A stretch of 64,000 bases of DNA from an uncultured Pseudomonadales bacterium (GCA_943787425.1 CALSMJ010000006.1:58374-122373), one strand, 5' to 3'; shown: positions 1-8,484, numbered from the stretch's first letter. Numbers and translations: made by a program. Notes: a model not told the origin generated them from the letters alone.

Positions 1-871
1 TATCTGCAGGCCCCGCTGGCACCAGACTGACGATTTGCGTGTATTCGTCCTCGCTGGACAAAACGGCGCCAATGCCCTCCAACGATAAACTCATATTGAT
101 GTTGAAGTTTTCCGCCGTGGTCGGCGAAAAATATTGGGTATGCGGGTCATAGGTCTTTGCCAGGGCATTGATAAAGACTTGATAGACGTCATCGCTACGC
201 GTTTGTTGTGCCCGGTTCAGTCGGTTTCGGTAGCGTTTGAGCAATAAATCTGCGATATCAGCGATCGCCTTGTCTGCGAGTTTTAAATTTAAAACGTCGT
301 TTTTGATGCGTCGGCGCCACAGGTCATCTAACGCCGATTCATCCTCGGCCCAGGGCGCGTCGGACCGATCCAGTTCTAAGGATTCATCGACATCAAACTG
401 ATGTTGCGCAACGCCTTGCTCGAGTTGACTGACAACCCAGGTTAAGCGCTTCGTTATCTGGGCTTGGTAAGTATTAAAAATATCAAACGCGGGCGACAGA
501 TCACCCCGTCGTAACGCATTGTCGAGGGTAAGACGATAGGGTTCAAAGTTGCGAATATCCTGTGCCGAAAAATAACTTTTACTGGGATCCAGCGCCGCCA
601 AATACTCGTCAAAGATGAGCGCCGAGCTTTCGTCATCCAAAAGTTGATAAAGGTAGTGCCGCTCTCTGAGCGCTTTTAAGATATGTCGGGTTGTGGCTTC
701 GTGCTCCGGCAACGGTGCGAGTTTGGCAAACGCCTCAGGTTGCGGCTCCGCGAGATTTGCAAAGGCGTTGCCCGCAAGCAGCCAGGCCGTCAGCAACAGG
801 ACTTGCGGCAACCGCGCCCGGACCTTGCTATCAGAGTTCAAGCGCTGACTATTTTGACTTAAGTGCGACAT
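1..871 (-). CDS. prc: Tail-specific protease Prc/Tsp, N-terminal part (cut by window edge)
   Basis: This is a periplasmic carboxy-terminal processing protease that degrades or trims proteins by their C-terminal tails. About 290 codons are visible. A hydrophobic signal segment lies near residues 22-39, ending ...GNAFA. It is followed by the helical N-terminal domain typical of Prc, with LDPSKSYFSAQDI, then YDPHTQYFSPTTAENF, and the run into the PDZ domain (LEGIGAVL). The PDZ core and the Ser/Lys catalytic part lie beyond the left edge. The ATG is preceded by AAGG seven bases upstream. The gene is transcribed away from the FKBP-type isomerase gene at 1192, a sensible neighbour because both act on periplasmic proteins. 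I recognised the family from memory of E. coli Prc; the assignment is firm, the end is not visible. Confidence 0.88.
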   Translation of the reverse strand, partial: MSHLSQNSQRLNSDSKVRARLPQVLLLTAWLLAGNAFANLAEPQPEAFAKLAPLPEHEATTRHILKALRERHYLYQLLDDESSALIFDEYLAALDPSKSYFSAQDIRNFEPYRLTLDNALRRGDLSPAFDIFNTYQAQITKRLTWVVSQLEQGVAQHQFDVDESLELDRSDAPWAEDESALDDLWRRRIKNDVLNLKLADKAIADIADLLLKRYRNRLNRAQQTRSDDVYQVFINALAKTYDPHTQYFSPTTAENFNINMSLSLEGIGAVLSSEDEYTQIVSLVPAGPAD

Positions 872-1191
872 AAAAAAACCTTGTAGATGCATAATTGCGT
901 AACGAGCAATGGTCCCGTTGGCCGGCTATGACGCCGCGTGTTGATCACGACAGGCCTGATCCGGTCATAGCAGAGGCTTGGGGGATGCGCTAACGCCTTC
1001 TTCCGCATCATACTTCTGACGGTTGGAGCATGCAAAGCACGCAAAGTTCCCGCCCCGAACTATTCCTTTTAACGTAAGAATGATCAACTTAGACGTCTCT
1101 TAGCGCGATAAGTTGATCGGTCAAGCTTAGCTTTCTATGCCATACTATTGGCTCGAAGGGGTTCGAATAATGCTAATTTAAGGAAGTCGTT
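872..1191. other. Intergenic region between divergent prc and fkpA-like genes
   Basis: This is 320 bases with no convincing gene. Short open frames here lack a ribosome binding site and family resemblance. It holds a perfect 10-bp inverted repeat (1082-1091 and 1109-1118), a possible promoter for the rightward gene, and the AAGGA ribosome binding site at 1180-1184 ahead of the ATG at 1192. Confidence 0.6.
1082..1146 (+). promoter_or_regulatory. Inverted repeat and candidate promoter upstream of the FKBP-type isomerase gene
   Basis: GATCAACTTA at 1082-1091 is repeated in inverse as TAAGTTGATC at 1109-1118, a perfect 10-bp palindrome with a 17-base spacer. The right arm contains TTGATC (1113-1118), which sits 17 bases before TATGCC (1136-1141), giving a plausible sigma-70 promoter. 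A regulator binding the palindrome would cover the -35 box. The palindrome is seen directly; the regulatory role is inferred. Confidence 0.35.
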
Positions 1192-1926
1192 ATGGGGTCT
1201 ATTGTTTTTGGGTTGGGTCGGTCAATGTTTTTCGCGGCAGCAGTGATGACTGCCGGATCCGTTTGGGCAGAAGACGCAGAAACAGTTCCTGCGCCGGATG
1301 AAACGATGCAAGCTGAGCGCGGTTATTTCTTTGGGTATTCCTTTGGCAACATGTTGCAACAGGGCGGCAATCCTGATGTGGATCTAGGTGCCTTATTAAA
1401 GGGCATGCAAGACTCCTTGTCTGCGGTACCGCCCGCCTTAGACTCCGATGCCCAGACTCGAGTGATGGCGATCGTGCGTGAGCGCCAACAAATGATCCAG
1501 GCAGAACAACAGGCCTTAGCCGAGAATCAATCTGAGACGAATTTGGCAGAGGGTGCAGCTTATCTTGCAGAGAACGCTGGTAAGGCCGGTGTGAAAGTTA
1601 CCGATAGCGGTCTACAAATAGAAATGCTGACAGAAGGCACGGGCGACAAACCATCGGTAACGGATGTGGTCGTTGTGCATTACGAAGGACGACTGCTGGA
1701 TGGTACGGTTTTTGACAGCTCGATTGCGCGGGGTGAGCCAGCCGAATTCGCCTTGAATCAAGTGATTCCAGGTTGGACTGAGGGTCTGCAATTGATAAGG
1801 GCTGGCGGTAAAGCGCGTTTAACGATCCCGTCCGATCTAGCCTATGGTCCCGGTGGCGTCCGCAGCATCCCGCCTAACTCGGTTTTGGTGTTTGAGGTTG
1901 AGCTGATCGAGGTAAAGGGCTCGTAG
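1192..1926 (+). CDS. FKBP-type peptidyl-prolyl cis-trans isomerase, periplasmic (FkpA/Mip-like)
   Basis: A folding catalyst that isomerises proline peptide bonds in exported proteins. The 244-residue product starts with a signal peptide ending near residue 26 (AGSVWA, then EDAETV). An N-terminal helical dimerisation domain follows ([15 protein letters not shown]... to about residue 125), as in FkpA and Mip. The C-terminal FKBP domain spans about 137-244, with [29 protein letters not shown] and [16 protein letters not shown]. Length and order match FkpA/Mip. The start is supported by AAGGA eight bases upstream. Transcribed divergently from prc. The exact orthologue (FkpA, FklB or Mip) cannot be told apart by eye. 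Confidence 0.93.
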   Translation: MGSIVFGLGRSMFFAAAVMTAGSVWAEDAETVPAPDETMQAERGYFFGYSFGNMLQQGGNPDVDLGALLKGMQDSLSAVPPALDSDAQTRVMAIVRERQQMIQAEQQALAENQSETNLAEGAAYLAENAGKAGVKVTDSGLQIEMLTEGTGDKPSVTDVVVVHYEGRLLDGTVFDSSIARGEPAEFALNQVIPGWTEGLQLIRAGGKARLTIPSDLAYGPGGVRSIPPNSVLVFEVELIEVKGS

Positions 1927-1950
1927 CCAATAACATCCGATTGTGCGACT

Positions 1951-1974
1951 GGCAGGGCTGAGTGGCGTCCTGCC
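1951..1974. terminator. Hairpin between convergent genes
   Basis: GGCAGG at 1951-1956 pairs with CCTGCC at 1969-1974 around a 12-base loop, lying between the stop of the rightward isomerase gene and the stop of the leftward pentapeptide gene. No clean T-run follows, so its strength as an intrinsic terminator is doubtful. Confidence 0.35.
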
Positions 1975-1986
1975 TTAGAGCGCGCT

Positions 1987-2721
1987 TTAGTCGATGATAA
2001 TCAGCCCGAGTGGGTTGGTTAGCATCTCGGTTTGAAATCGAGAAATCCGAACATCTGTTAAGTCCATTGTGCGCAAATCCAGGGTGTTAAAGCGGGCGTC
2101 TTCTAGGTTGGCGCCGTTGAGGCGCGCCTGAAACCAGTCGACGTTATTAAGATTGCAATCCGCAAGATTGGCGTCCTGTAGATCTGCGGCGCAAAACGAG
2201 ACTTCTTCAAAGTTGCAGGTTACAAGCTCGCTGCTCGCGAGCTGACTGTCGCTGAAATCACTGAATGAAAAATCACATCGCTCGGCGGTCAGTGCATTGA
2301 TCCAAACCGTTTCGCTGATGACCTTCCGGCACGAAAATCCCTTGGCGTTTAAAGCCCGGGCCCGACTGTCGAGAAAGTGGCAGTCATGCCAAACGCTGTG
2401 ACTGAAGTCGGCGCCAGAACAATTGCTCTGAAGCAGTTTTGATTGATTGGCGGTGGCAAAACGAAAAGACGTGGCGGCACTCAGGTCATCTCGTGCAAAT
2501 TGACACTGGATAAACGCAACGCGCGTTAGCACAGCCGATGCCAGGTCGCAGTCAATGAGTTGGCAGCGGTCAAAGCGGCAGCGCGTTATCGATGATCCTG
2601 ACCAAGAACACCTTAAGAAAACACAGTGCTCAAAGTCGATGTCACAGTGGGCGGCGGCACGTTCTGATGTGGCGAAGTCAATGTCTTCAAAGGTTTGGTT
2701 TGAGATGGTTTGTTGGCTCAT
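1987..2721 (-). CDS. Qnr-like pentapeptide repeat protein
   Basis: A 244-residue pentapeptide repeat protein. Repeats of the A(D/N)LxX / C.F type run through most of the length, for example FEHCVFLRCSW, CRFDRCQLIDCDL and DLQDANLADCNLNNV. They fold as a right-handed quadrilateral beta-helix. The C-terminal end, DVRISRFQTEMLTNPLGLIIID, resembles the dimerisation tail of Qnr proteins (DNYQASLLMERLGI...), which mimic DNA and shield gyrase and topoisomerase IV from quinolones. Chromosomal Qnr-like genes are common in marine Gammaproteobacteria. The pentapeptide family is certain; the Qnr subgroup is my reading of the tail, and gyrase protection is untested. It stands alone, convergent with the isomerase gene. 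Confidence 0.8.
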   Translation of the reverse strand: MSQQTISNQTFEDIDFATSERAAAHCDIDFEHCVFLRCSWSGSSITRCRFDRCQLIDCDLASAVLTRVAFIQCQFARDDLSAATSFRFATANQSKLLQSNCSGADFSHSVWHDCHFLDSRARALNAKGFSCRKVISETVWINALTAERCDFSFSDFSDSQLASSELVTCNFEEVSFCAADLQDANLADCNLNNVDWFQARLNGANLEDARFNTLDLRTMDLTDVRISRFQTEMLTNPLGLIIID

Positions 2722-2949
2722 AACACCCTGAACGTCGGGGTAGGCCTTCGATTGTCGTGCTGAGCGTGTGCAAAGTAAAGCGCAGTTTTAGCGGTCGAAT
2801 TGCATTGCGGAACCCTTAAGCAGGCATCTTTTTCGGTGGCAGAATTCGGTTCTGACCCAAACTCCGGTTAATATGGCGTGCTGACGGGTTAGCGCGCAGG
2901 CGGTTAGGCAGACTTTTTTCGGGAAGGGCACTGTACCAAGGACAAGATC

Positions 2950-3300
2950 ATGACCATGACACGATTTATTTCGAGCCTGCTGTTTTCGAGCGCCTTCATC
3001 TGGGTTGCCGTCGAGTTTTTTGACGTTGAGACCGAGGTGGTCTACGTCTTGTTTATTTTTTCGCTGATTTTAGTCGGCGCGGCGATTGTCACCGGCCTTT
3101 TGATCTCCCCCCTTTTGCGGAAAATCTTGCAGCGTCCCGGGTCAAGTTTATTGAGTCAGCTTCGTGCTGAAACCCAAGAGTTGGCAGACGCTGATATAAA
3201 CGTGCCGCCCGTTGATGACCCAGCGGGCGGGCCAGAGGTGGACCCAAGCCAGTCCTCAAAGGATGGCCCCGGACTGGCTTCAAAAGACACAGCGCCTTAG
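2950..3300 (+). CDS. Small two-helix membrane protein of unknown function
   Basis: A 116-residue product that I do not recognise. Residues about 5-23 and 30-53 are strongly hydrophobic and likely span the inner membrane. The rest is a polar, Asp/Pro/Ser-rich cytoplasmic or periplasmic tail. AAGGA about seven bases ahead of the ATG supports the start. Its last four bases overlap the end of the convergent signal peptidase gene. No function is claimed. Confidence 0.6.
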   Translation: MTMTRFISSLLFSSAFIWVAVEFFDVETEVVYVLFIFSLILVGAAIVTGLLISPLLRKILQRPGSSLLSQLRAETQELADADINVPPVDDPAGGPEVDPSQSSKDGPGLASKDTAP

Positions 3301-3983
3301 TCTGCTCGCGCGAGGGATTGAAAAAACCGATCGCCTCGGGGCAAATAGTAGTCCTCATAGTCGACTGAAAAAGCAACCGTGTGAGCGCGACCGGTTATCC
3401 GGTCTGCGGCAATTAGGCCGATGTAGCGCGAGTCCTTACTATTATCTCGATTGTCCCCAAGCATAAGGTATTGTCCATCGGGCACTAAAATCGGGCCAAA
3501 ATTATTGTGCGCGTTCGGCGGCGCGGGCCGCAGCATCACGGAACGAGCCGAGGCCTCGATGGTTTCCAAATAAAAACGATGCCGGTGGCGTTCATAGGCA
3601 TTTAGGGCCGGTAGCTGATCTTCTGCCAGCATGGCGTAGTCGGCCATGCGACCATTGATCTCGAGTTGGTTGTTGATCAGTGCAATTCGGTCACCGGGAA
3701 TACCAATGACCCGCTTAATCAATAACTCTTCCGTCTCGGGTGAAAAAAAAGTCACGATTTCACCGCGCGTCGGCTGGTTCCAAGTCATCAGCCGAATGGC
3801 CGATAACGGCACGCGCAGGCCGTAGGCGAGTTTGTTTACGATGACGCGATCGCCGTCAAGAATGGTGGGTTTCATTGAGCCCGTTGGAACCTGATTCCAA
3901 TCTGCGATTGCAGATCGAAACAGCACCATCACCACCAAAAATATCAGCAGCCCGCGCCACTCCTGCCAAAACCGATTTACCAT
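3297..3983 (-). CDS. lepB: Signal peptidase I
   Basis: Cleaves signal peptides from exported proteins at the outer face of the inner membrane. The 228-residue product has one N-terminal membrane segment (about residues 11-27). The catalytic Ser36 lies in VPTGSMKPT and the general-base Lys90 in LIKRVIGIPGD. The box GDNRDNSKDSR follows. It is shorter than the two-helix E. coli enzyme (324 residues), as in many bacteria with a second LepB copy, and it is not next to lepA or rnc as the usual lepB is. It may therefore be an extra paralogue. Confidence 0.93.
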   Translation of the reverse strand: MVNRFWQEWRGLLIFLVVMVLFRSAIADWNQVPTGSMKPTILDGDRVIVNKLAYGLRVPLSAIRLMTWNQPTRGEIVTFFSPETEELLIKRVIGIPGDRIALINNQLEINGRMADYAMLAEDQLPALNAYERHRHRFYLETIEASARSVMLRPAPPNAHNNFGPILVPDGQYLMLGDNRDNSKDSRYIGLIAADRITGRAHTVAFSVDYEDYYLPRGDRFFQSLARAD

Positions 3984-4116
3984 TGATGATCAATCCCAAA
4001 ATCAGAGCTCCAGTCTAATTGAGTCACTGATTGATGCAACTGCTCAAAGCGGCGCTGGGATCATTTGCTGTAACGCGGTTTGTGTAAGCACGCTTTGCGG
4101 CGCAAGGGTTGGCGTC

Positions 4117-5043
4117 TTGACAAATCCCGGAGCCTGCCGTTTTGAACACAATGGGCACGTCCAGTCTAAGATCGATACGGTGGCATTGTTTAATGGATTA
4201 GGCTTGAGTGGGGGCCAATGCGTATACTCACGCTTTAAGGTGCTACTGGAGATCGACGTGCTCGCTGTGACCACCGAACTGGACCTTGTGCTCGATTGCG
4301 ACACACCCGTGATCTTTAAGCTGGTTCCAAGTCTGCGCCCGGATCAGGTGATTCGGGGTTTGGTCTTCGATTTGGCGGGTGGACTTGAAGAAACGCATTT
4401 TTTAGACGGTCATGGTAATGCGTGCGTGCGCGCGCTGATGCGCCGGGGGGCGTCATCGTTGCGGGTTGCCTTCCAGGGCCAGCAGATCTCTGATGCCTCA
4501 GCCAGAGCCGGCCAATTCGTGCCGATTCAGGCATTGCCGATTGCGGTATTGCCCTTTTTGCAGCCCTCGCGATACTGCGAGGCGGATCAATTTCTGAACC
4601 TTACGCGCGACGTCATTAACGGTTGCTCGCCCGGATTTGAGCAAGTCCTGCGGATCTGTACCTTCGTGCAAACCAAGTTTACCTATGCGCCAGGCTCGAG
4701 TACGGCGCCGCGTTCAGCCCTTGCGGCAATGCAGGACAACATCGGTGTTTGCCGCGATTTTGCCCATGTATCGATCGCTATGTTGCGTAGCATCAGTATT
4801 CCTGCGCGCTATGTGGTGGGTTATTTGGGCGGTCTGCTGCCTCAGGATATCCACGCTTGGGGTGAAGCCTACGTGGGCAATCAATGGGTTTCATTTGATG
4901 CAACCCCGGGTCTCGCGCAGGGCGAGCGTATTGCGATTGCGGTGGGTCGGGATGCAGCAGAAGTTGCGATCATGGATCAATTCGGCCCCTTACCGAGCAG
5001 CAGTCAAATGCAGGTTTCGGTCCGTGTTCAGGATTCGGTTTAA
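4117..5043 (+). CDS. Transglutaminase-like cysteine protease/peptidase family protein
   Basis: The 308-codon frame opens with TTG. The C-terminal part is a transglutaminase-like core with the triad Cys (GVCRDFAHV), His (DIHAWGEAYV) and Asp (WVSFDATPG). The N-terminal part is the beta-rich bacterial transglutaminase N-terminal region. The first ~40 residues do not resemble the family. A GTG at 4240 (start of VLLEIDVLAV...) or another downstream codon may be the true start. TTGACA at 4117-4122 could be read as a promoter -35 element rather than coding sequence. Members are predicted peptidases or amidases of unknown substrate. A second family member lies convergent at 5218-6078. Confidence 0.8.
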   Translation: MTNPGACRFEHNGHVQSKIDTVALFNGLGLSGGQCVYSRFKVLLEIDVLAVTTELDLVLDCDTPVIFKLVPSLRPDQVIRGLVFDLAGGLEETHFLDGHGNACVRALMRRGASSLRVAFQGQQISDASARAGQFVPIQALPIAVLPFLQPSRYCEADQFLNLTRDVINGCSPGFEQVLRICTFVQTKFTYAPGSSTAPRSALAAMQDNIGVCRDFAHVSIAMLRSISIPARYVVGYLGGLLPQDIHAWGEAYVGNQWVSFDATPGLAQGERIAIAVGRDAAEVAIMDQFGPLPSSSQMQVSVRVQDSV

Positions 5044-5217
5044 CGTCTGGTGCGCAATGACCCTGCAGTGGTGAACCGTGCTTTTTGTCAAGACGTTTCT
5101 CGTAACGGCGCTTTAAGGGATGATGCCCGCACTTTGCTGCAACTTCTGAGCGCAGTCTGTGGCGCCATCGGGGTTTTTGCGTTTTGGGGGACGCTAAGGG
5201 GGGCGCCAAGCGGGCGC

Positions 5218-6078
5218 TTAGCCAGCGGCGTGCGCCGCGACCCGGACTTTTACCAATAGGTCAACCTGGGTATTGGGTGCTGACACATAGGCACCGGAAA
5301 CGGGGGTAACATACTTGGGATCTGGCGCCACAGCGACCGTAATGTGTTGCATGCCAGTAGGGCGCCCAACGGTGGGATCAAAACCGATCCAGCCGTAGTC
5401 TTTGAAATAAACTTCTGCCCAGGCATGCGTTGCGCCATCTTCAGTCTCGAATTGGTGGCTCAACAAATAGCCCGACACAAAGCGAGCGGGCAGGCCGCAG
5501 CTGCGAACAACCTCGATCAATAGCCAGGCCAAATCTCGGCAACTGCCACTGCCAAGGGCCAATGTTTCCAGGCAGGTCTGGACGCCCGGCGTTGCTCGCG
5601 TTTGGTATGCAATGACGGTTTTAATGTCGGCACAAAGCGCCTGCAAAGCTGAAAACTGCTCGTCTGATGCGCAGGCCCGGCGGAGCCCCCTGGTCAAGGA
5701 CTCGGGCAGTTCTGAAGGCTTAAGACGGCTTGTTTGATAGACTTGCAATCCCGCAGCCTCGAGCTCAAAGTCATCGTCCAAGGCGGGACTGGGCAGTAAT
5801 TGCGCAAGACTCAGTCCGTCAGTTTGGTACTGCTCAAGGGTTAGGGTCGAGACAATGTCCAGCCGCGCGGTGGGTTGGTCAAACACGGCAATTGCGACGC
5901 TATTGTTAAACGCATCGCGTTGCCAGTACAGCTGCGGTGTCGGCGTGATCGAAAGACCAGATCTTTGAATTCTGAGATCAAAACCATCTCTCGGTCGTAA
6001 AAGCAGCCGATGCGGTCGCAGGACTACGGCTTGATCGAAGGTATAGGTTGTCTGGTGTACAACATGGAGCAATTGCAT
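5218..6078 (-). CDS. Transglutaminase family protein (N-terminal region plus catalytic core)
   Basis: 286 residues. The start (LLHVVHQTTYTFDQAVVLRP) is the classic opening of the bacterial transglutaminase N-terminal domain. The catalytic core shows Cys in GSGSCRDLAWL, His in THAWAEVYF and Asp in GWIGFDPTVGRPTG. This class usually occurs with alpha-E and circularly permuted ATP-grasp proteins, which are absent here. The gene follows a 65-codon gene and bacterioferritin on the same strand with gaps of only 12 and about 8 bases, so it may be the last gene of a three-gene transcript. Substrate unknown. Confidence 0.88.
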   Translation of the reverse strand: MQLLHVVHQTTYTFDQAVVLRPHRLLLRPRDGFDLRIQRSGLSITPTPQLYWQRDAFNNSVAIAVFDQPTARLDIVSTLTLEQYQTDGLSLAQLLPSPALDDDFELEAAGLQVYQTSRLKPSELPESLTRGLRRACASDEQFSALQALCADIKTVIAYQTRATPGVQTCLETLALGSGSCRDLAWLLIEVVRSCGLPARFVSGYLLSHQFETEDGATHAWAEVYFKDYGWIGFDPTVGRPTGMQHITVAVAPDPKYVTPVSGAYVSAPNTQVDLLVKVRVAAHAAG

Positions 6079-6090
6079 TAAAAGTTCACG

Positions 6091-6288
6091 CTAGTCCGAT
6101 GTCACAGGTGTCTGATATAGGGCGCGCAGTGCCGCGCAGCGCTCGGGCTGATCGACACTGGTCGCCAGCAAAGCAAGGATGTGAGTTTCCACCAGGGCTG
6201 CAGCCGAGGGATATCGATCAACCGGTAGGCCGTTTTGTTCCAAAACAACCGCGCCTTGATCTCCTGAGTAATAAAGCCTTGCGGTCAT
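6091..6288 (-). CDS. Small conserved-looking protein of unknown function
   Basis: A 65-residue product (MTARLYYSGDQGAVV...) that I do not recognise. It has no membrane segment or cysteine motif. It fits tightly between bfr (about 8 bases upstream) and the transglutaminase gene (12 bases downstream), all on one strand, which is the main argument that it is real. The opposite-strand reading of the same stretch looks less protein-like. Confidence 0.5.
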   Translation of the reverse strand: MTARLYYSGDQGAVVLEQNGLPVDRYPSAAALVETHILALLATSVDQPERCAALRALYQTPVTSD

Positions 6289-6296
6289 GATTTGGA

Positions 6297-6773
6297 TTAA
6301 CTCGTGGTTGTCTGCGATTGCAAAAAGTTTTGTAATCCCAGGTGCTTGATCAGGCCGAGTTGCGTTTCTAACCAGTCGACATGTTCTTCTTCGTTGCTCA
6401 AGATTTTTGCAAACAAATCCCGAGACACAAAGTCTTCATGCGACTCGGCACAGGCCACCGCAGCTCTCAGGACTGGAATGCCGATATGCTCAAGCGCAAG
6501 GTCACACTCGAGCATTTCTTCAACCGTTTCGCCGATGAGGAGCTTGCCGAGGTCCTGGAGATTCGGTAGCCCTTCCAAAAACAGGATGCGCTCCATCAGC
6601 CAATCGGCGTGCATCATTTCTTCGATGGATTCTTCTCGCTCTTTGTCAGCAAGTTTGTGGAAACCCTGATCCTTCAGTATTTTCGCATGTAAAAAATATT
6701 GGTTTATCGCGGTGAGTTCGTTTTTCAAAACCTGATTCAGATAATCAAGAATTTCGGGGTGTAATACCTTCAT
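6297..6773 (-). CDS. bfr: Bacterioferritin
   Basis: Heme-containing iron-storage protein forming 24-subunit shells that oxidise Fe(II). The sequence follows E. coli Bfr closely: [14 protein letters not shown], the ferroxidase and heme region [19 protein letters not shown] (Met at the heme-ligand position, Glu and His ligands), [10 protein letters not shown], and [14 protein letters not shown] near the C-terminus. I place the start at the ATG at 6773 because AGAGG lies five bases upstream. A GTG two codons earlier is an alternative. The ferredoxin Bfd, which releases iron from Bfr, is encoded divergently. Confidence 0.93.
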   Translation of the reverse strand: MKVLHPEILDYLNQVLKNELTAINQYFLHAKILKDQGFHKLADKEREESIEEMMHADWLMERILFLEGLPNLQDLGKLLIGETVEEMLECDLALEHIGIPVLRAAVACAESHEDFVSRDLFAKILSNEEEHVDWLETQLGLIKHLGLQNFLQSQTTTS

Positions 6774-6865
6774 AAGCACCTCTGCCGGTCATTGTTACGG
6801 TCTGGCTGCATTCTAACCGATGTTGATAGCAGCAGCAGCCTTCATCGAATGTTCTTGTTGCAATT

Positions 6866-6884
6866 ACGAATCGTTCTCATTTAG
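6866..6884. promoter_or_regulatory. Candidate Fur box between bfr and bfd
   Basis: On the minus strand, AATGAGAACGATT with its flanks resembles the Fur consensus of inverted GATAAT hexamers. The site lies about 10 bases ahead of the bfd start, in the shared divergent upstream region. Iron repression of bfd by Fur is well known in gammaproteobacteria. The match is imperfect and the assignment is by eye. Confidence 0.5.
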
Positions 6885-6893
6885 AATCACGCC

Positions 6894-7109
6894 ATGATTA
6901 TTTGCGTCTGCAAAAGAATAAGTAGCCGAGTCGTTGAAGACTACGCCCGTCGTGGCTTAGGGGTTGACGCGCTAAGGGCTGATTTTGGCTTGGCAAGCAA
7001 CTGCGGTCAGTGTCTCGGTCACGCGCTCAACCTGGTGAGCCAAATCCAGACACGCCCTAGTGAGTCATACGCCGGATCTGACCACATTATTGCCTCAGCG
7101 CGCGCCTAA
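6894..7109 (+). CDS. bfd: Bacterioferritin-associated ferredoxin
   Basis: A 71-residue [2Fe-2S] protein that donates electrons to the heme of bacterioferritin so that stored iron can be mobilised. The four cluster cysteines fit the Bfd pattern: CVC near residues 4-6 and CGQC near 37-40 (ASNCGQCLGHA). Length matches the family (about 64-75 residues). A Fur-like site overlaps its promoter region, consistent with induction under iron starvation. Confidence 0.9.
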   Translation: MIICVCKRISSRVVEDYARRGLGVDALRADFGLASNCGQCLGHALNLVSQIQTRPSESYAGSDHIIASARA

Positions 7110-7115
7110 ACCGCG

Positions 7116-7143
7116 CACCCTCCACCATCCACCCTGCACCATC
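7116..7143. repeat. Two 14-bp direct repeats 3' of bfd
   Basis: CACCCTCCACCATC (7116-7129) is followed directly by CACCCTGCACCATC (7130-7143), one mismatch in 14, and then by a decayed third copy. It sits between the bfd stop and the bidirectional terminator. Similar short degenerate arrays occur in several other gaps of the window. Confidence 0.7.
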
Positions 7144-7175
7144 CAACATCCGAGTCTGCTCGGGGCTTAGAACGC

Positions 7176-7212
7176 AAAAAAACCGAGCGCCTTGCGGGCC
7201 GCTCGGTTTTTT
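7176..7212. terminator. Bidirectional intrinsic terminator between bfd and CYP153
   Basis: The arms AAAAAACCGAGCG and CGCTCGGTTTTTT (7177-7189 and 7200-7212) form a 13-bp stem with a 10-base loop. The A- and T-runs at the two ends give a U-tract on whichever strand is transcribed. It serves bfd from the left and the P450 gene from the right. Confidence 0.92.
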
Positions 7213-7230
7213 GGGTCCGGTAAAGCTGGG

Positions 7231-8484
7231 TTACTTTGGGTGCACGATAACCTGCAAATCACTGTATCCGCGAACAAAGCTCGACTGAACCCGCTCGGGT
7301 TCGCCGACGACTTCGATGTGCTCAAAGCGATTTAAAATTTCTTCCCAAAGCAATCTGAGCTGCATCTCCGCTAAGCGGTTGCCCATACAGCGATGAATTC
7401 CGAAACCGAAGGATAAATGATGTCGTGGATTCGCTCGATCAATAATGAACTCGTCCGGTCGATCGATGACGTCGTCATCGCGGTTGCCCGAGATATACCA
7501 CATGGCAAGTTTATCGCCTTTTTTAATCGTCTTACCTGATAGGGTCACGTCTTCGAGCGCCGTTCGGCGCATGTAGGTGAGCGGCGTTTGGTATCGGATG
7601 ATCTCTGGGACCATCGAGTGGACGAGGGCGGGATTGGCCTTGAGTTTTGCATACTGATCTGGGTTTTCGTTTAGGAAAAGTAACCCGCCCGTGATGGAAT
7701 TTCGCGTTGTGTCGTTGCCGCCAACGATCAGTAGGATGAGGTTACCCAGATACTCCATGGGGTCCATATCCTGCGTGTTCGGGTTATTGGCCATCATCGA
7801 GATGAGGTCGATACCAATTTCAGGTGGCACGCCTTCACGTTCGCGCCAGAGCCTTTGAAAGTACGCTAAGCATTCAAGCATCGCCGCCCGTCGATCCGCC
7901 TCAGGGGTCGGCCCGCCGGCCAGCTCTCCGCTCGTGGCCATATCAGACCAGTAGGTCAACTTGCGACGGTCCTCAAACGGAAAGTCGAATAGGGTCGCGA
8001 GCATCTGGGTTGTCAATTCTATAGAGACAGCATCCACCCAGTTGAATTGTTCGCCGTGCGGCAAGGATTCCAAAATCGTGACAGCGCGTTGTCGGATAAT
8101 CGGTTCCAGCTTGGAGAGGTTCATCGGCGCAACGACGCCGGTTACGGCTTTTCGTTGAACGTCGTGTTTGGGTGGATCCATGCTGATGAAGTTCGGCGTG
8201 GTAAAGTCTGCTTGGCGCTCGGTCAGGGTGATACCCGCATCCGATGAAAATCGCTTATGGTCTTTGTCCACTGCCATGATGTCATTGAATTTGGTGATCG
8301 ACCAATAAGGGCCGAATAGGCCCGTCTCATGAAAGTGGACCGGGTCCTCTGCACGAAGGCGGTCGAACAAGGCAAATTGACTGTTGGTTTGAAATACGCT
8401 GGGCTGACTCGGGTCAAGCTCGGACAATGGCACGGACCAAGGATCTTGCAGTGCTGATGGGTTGACCTGAATTGCTTCACTCAT
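7231..8484 (-). CDS. Cytochrome P450 of the CYP153 family (terminal alkane hydroxylase)
   Basis: CYP153 enzymes are soluble P450s that hydroxylate the terminal carbon of medium-chain alkanes and similar molecules. The 417-residue sequence matches what I recall of CYP153A6 over nearly its full length: LFGPYWSITKFNDIMAV, MDPPKHDVQRK, the I-helix IVGGNDTTRNSITGG, the ExxR helix, and the heme-binding loop FGFGIHRCMGNRLAE with its Cys thiolate. The start has AGGAG six bases upstream. The ferredoxin and reductase that feed it electrons lie upstream on the same strand, so the three genes form a self-sufficient class I P450 system. Confidence 0.95.
   Translation of the reverse strand: MSEAIQVNPSALQDPWSVPLSELDPSQPSVFQTNSQFALFDRLRAEDPVHFHETGLFGPYWSITKFNDIMAVDKDHKRFSSDAGITLTERQADFTTPNFISMDPPKHDVQRKAVTGVVAPMNLSKLEPIIRQRAVTILESLPHGEQFNWVDAVSIELTTQMLATLFDFPFEDRRKLTYWSDMATSGELAGGPTPEADRRAAMLECLAYFQRLWREREGVPPEIGIDLISMMANNPNTQDMDPMEYLGNLILLIVGGNDTTRNSITGGLLFLNENPDQYAKLKANPALVHSMVPEIIRYQTPLTYMRRTALEDVTLSGKTIKKGDKLAMWYISGNRDDDVIDRPDEFIIDRANPRHHLSFGFGIHRCMGNRLAEMQLRLLWEEILNRFEHIEVVGEPERVQSSFVRGYSDLQVIVHPK

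Noticed and set aside
5050..5259. 69-codon open frame between the two transglutaminase genes
   Set aside because: It lies in a convergent gap, overlaps the end of the leftward gene, and its product has no family features.
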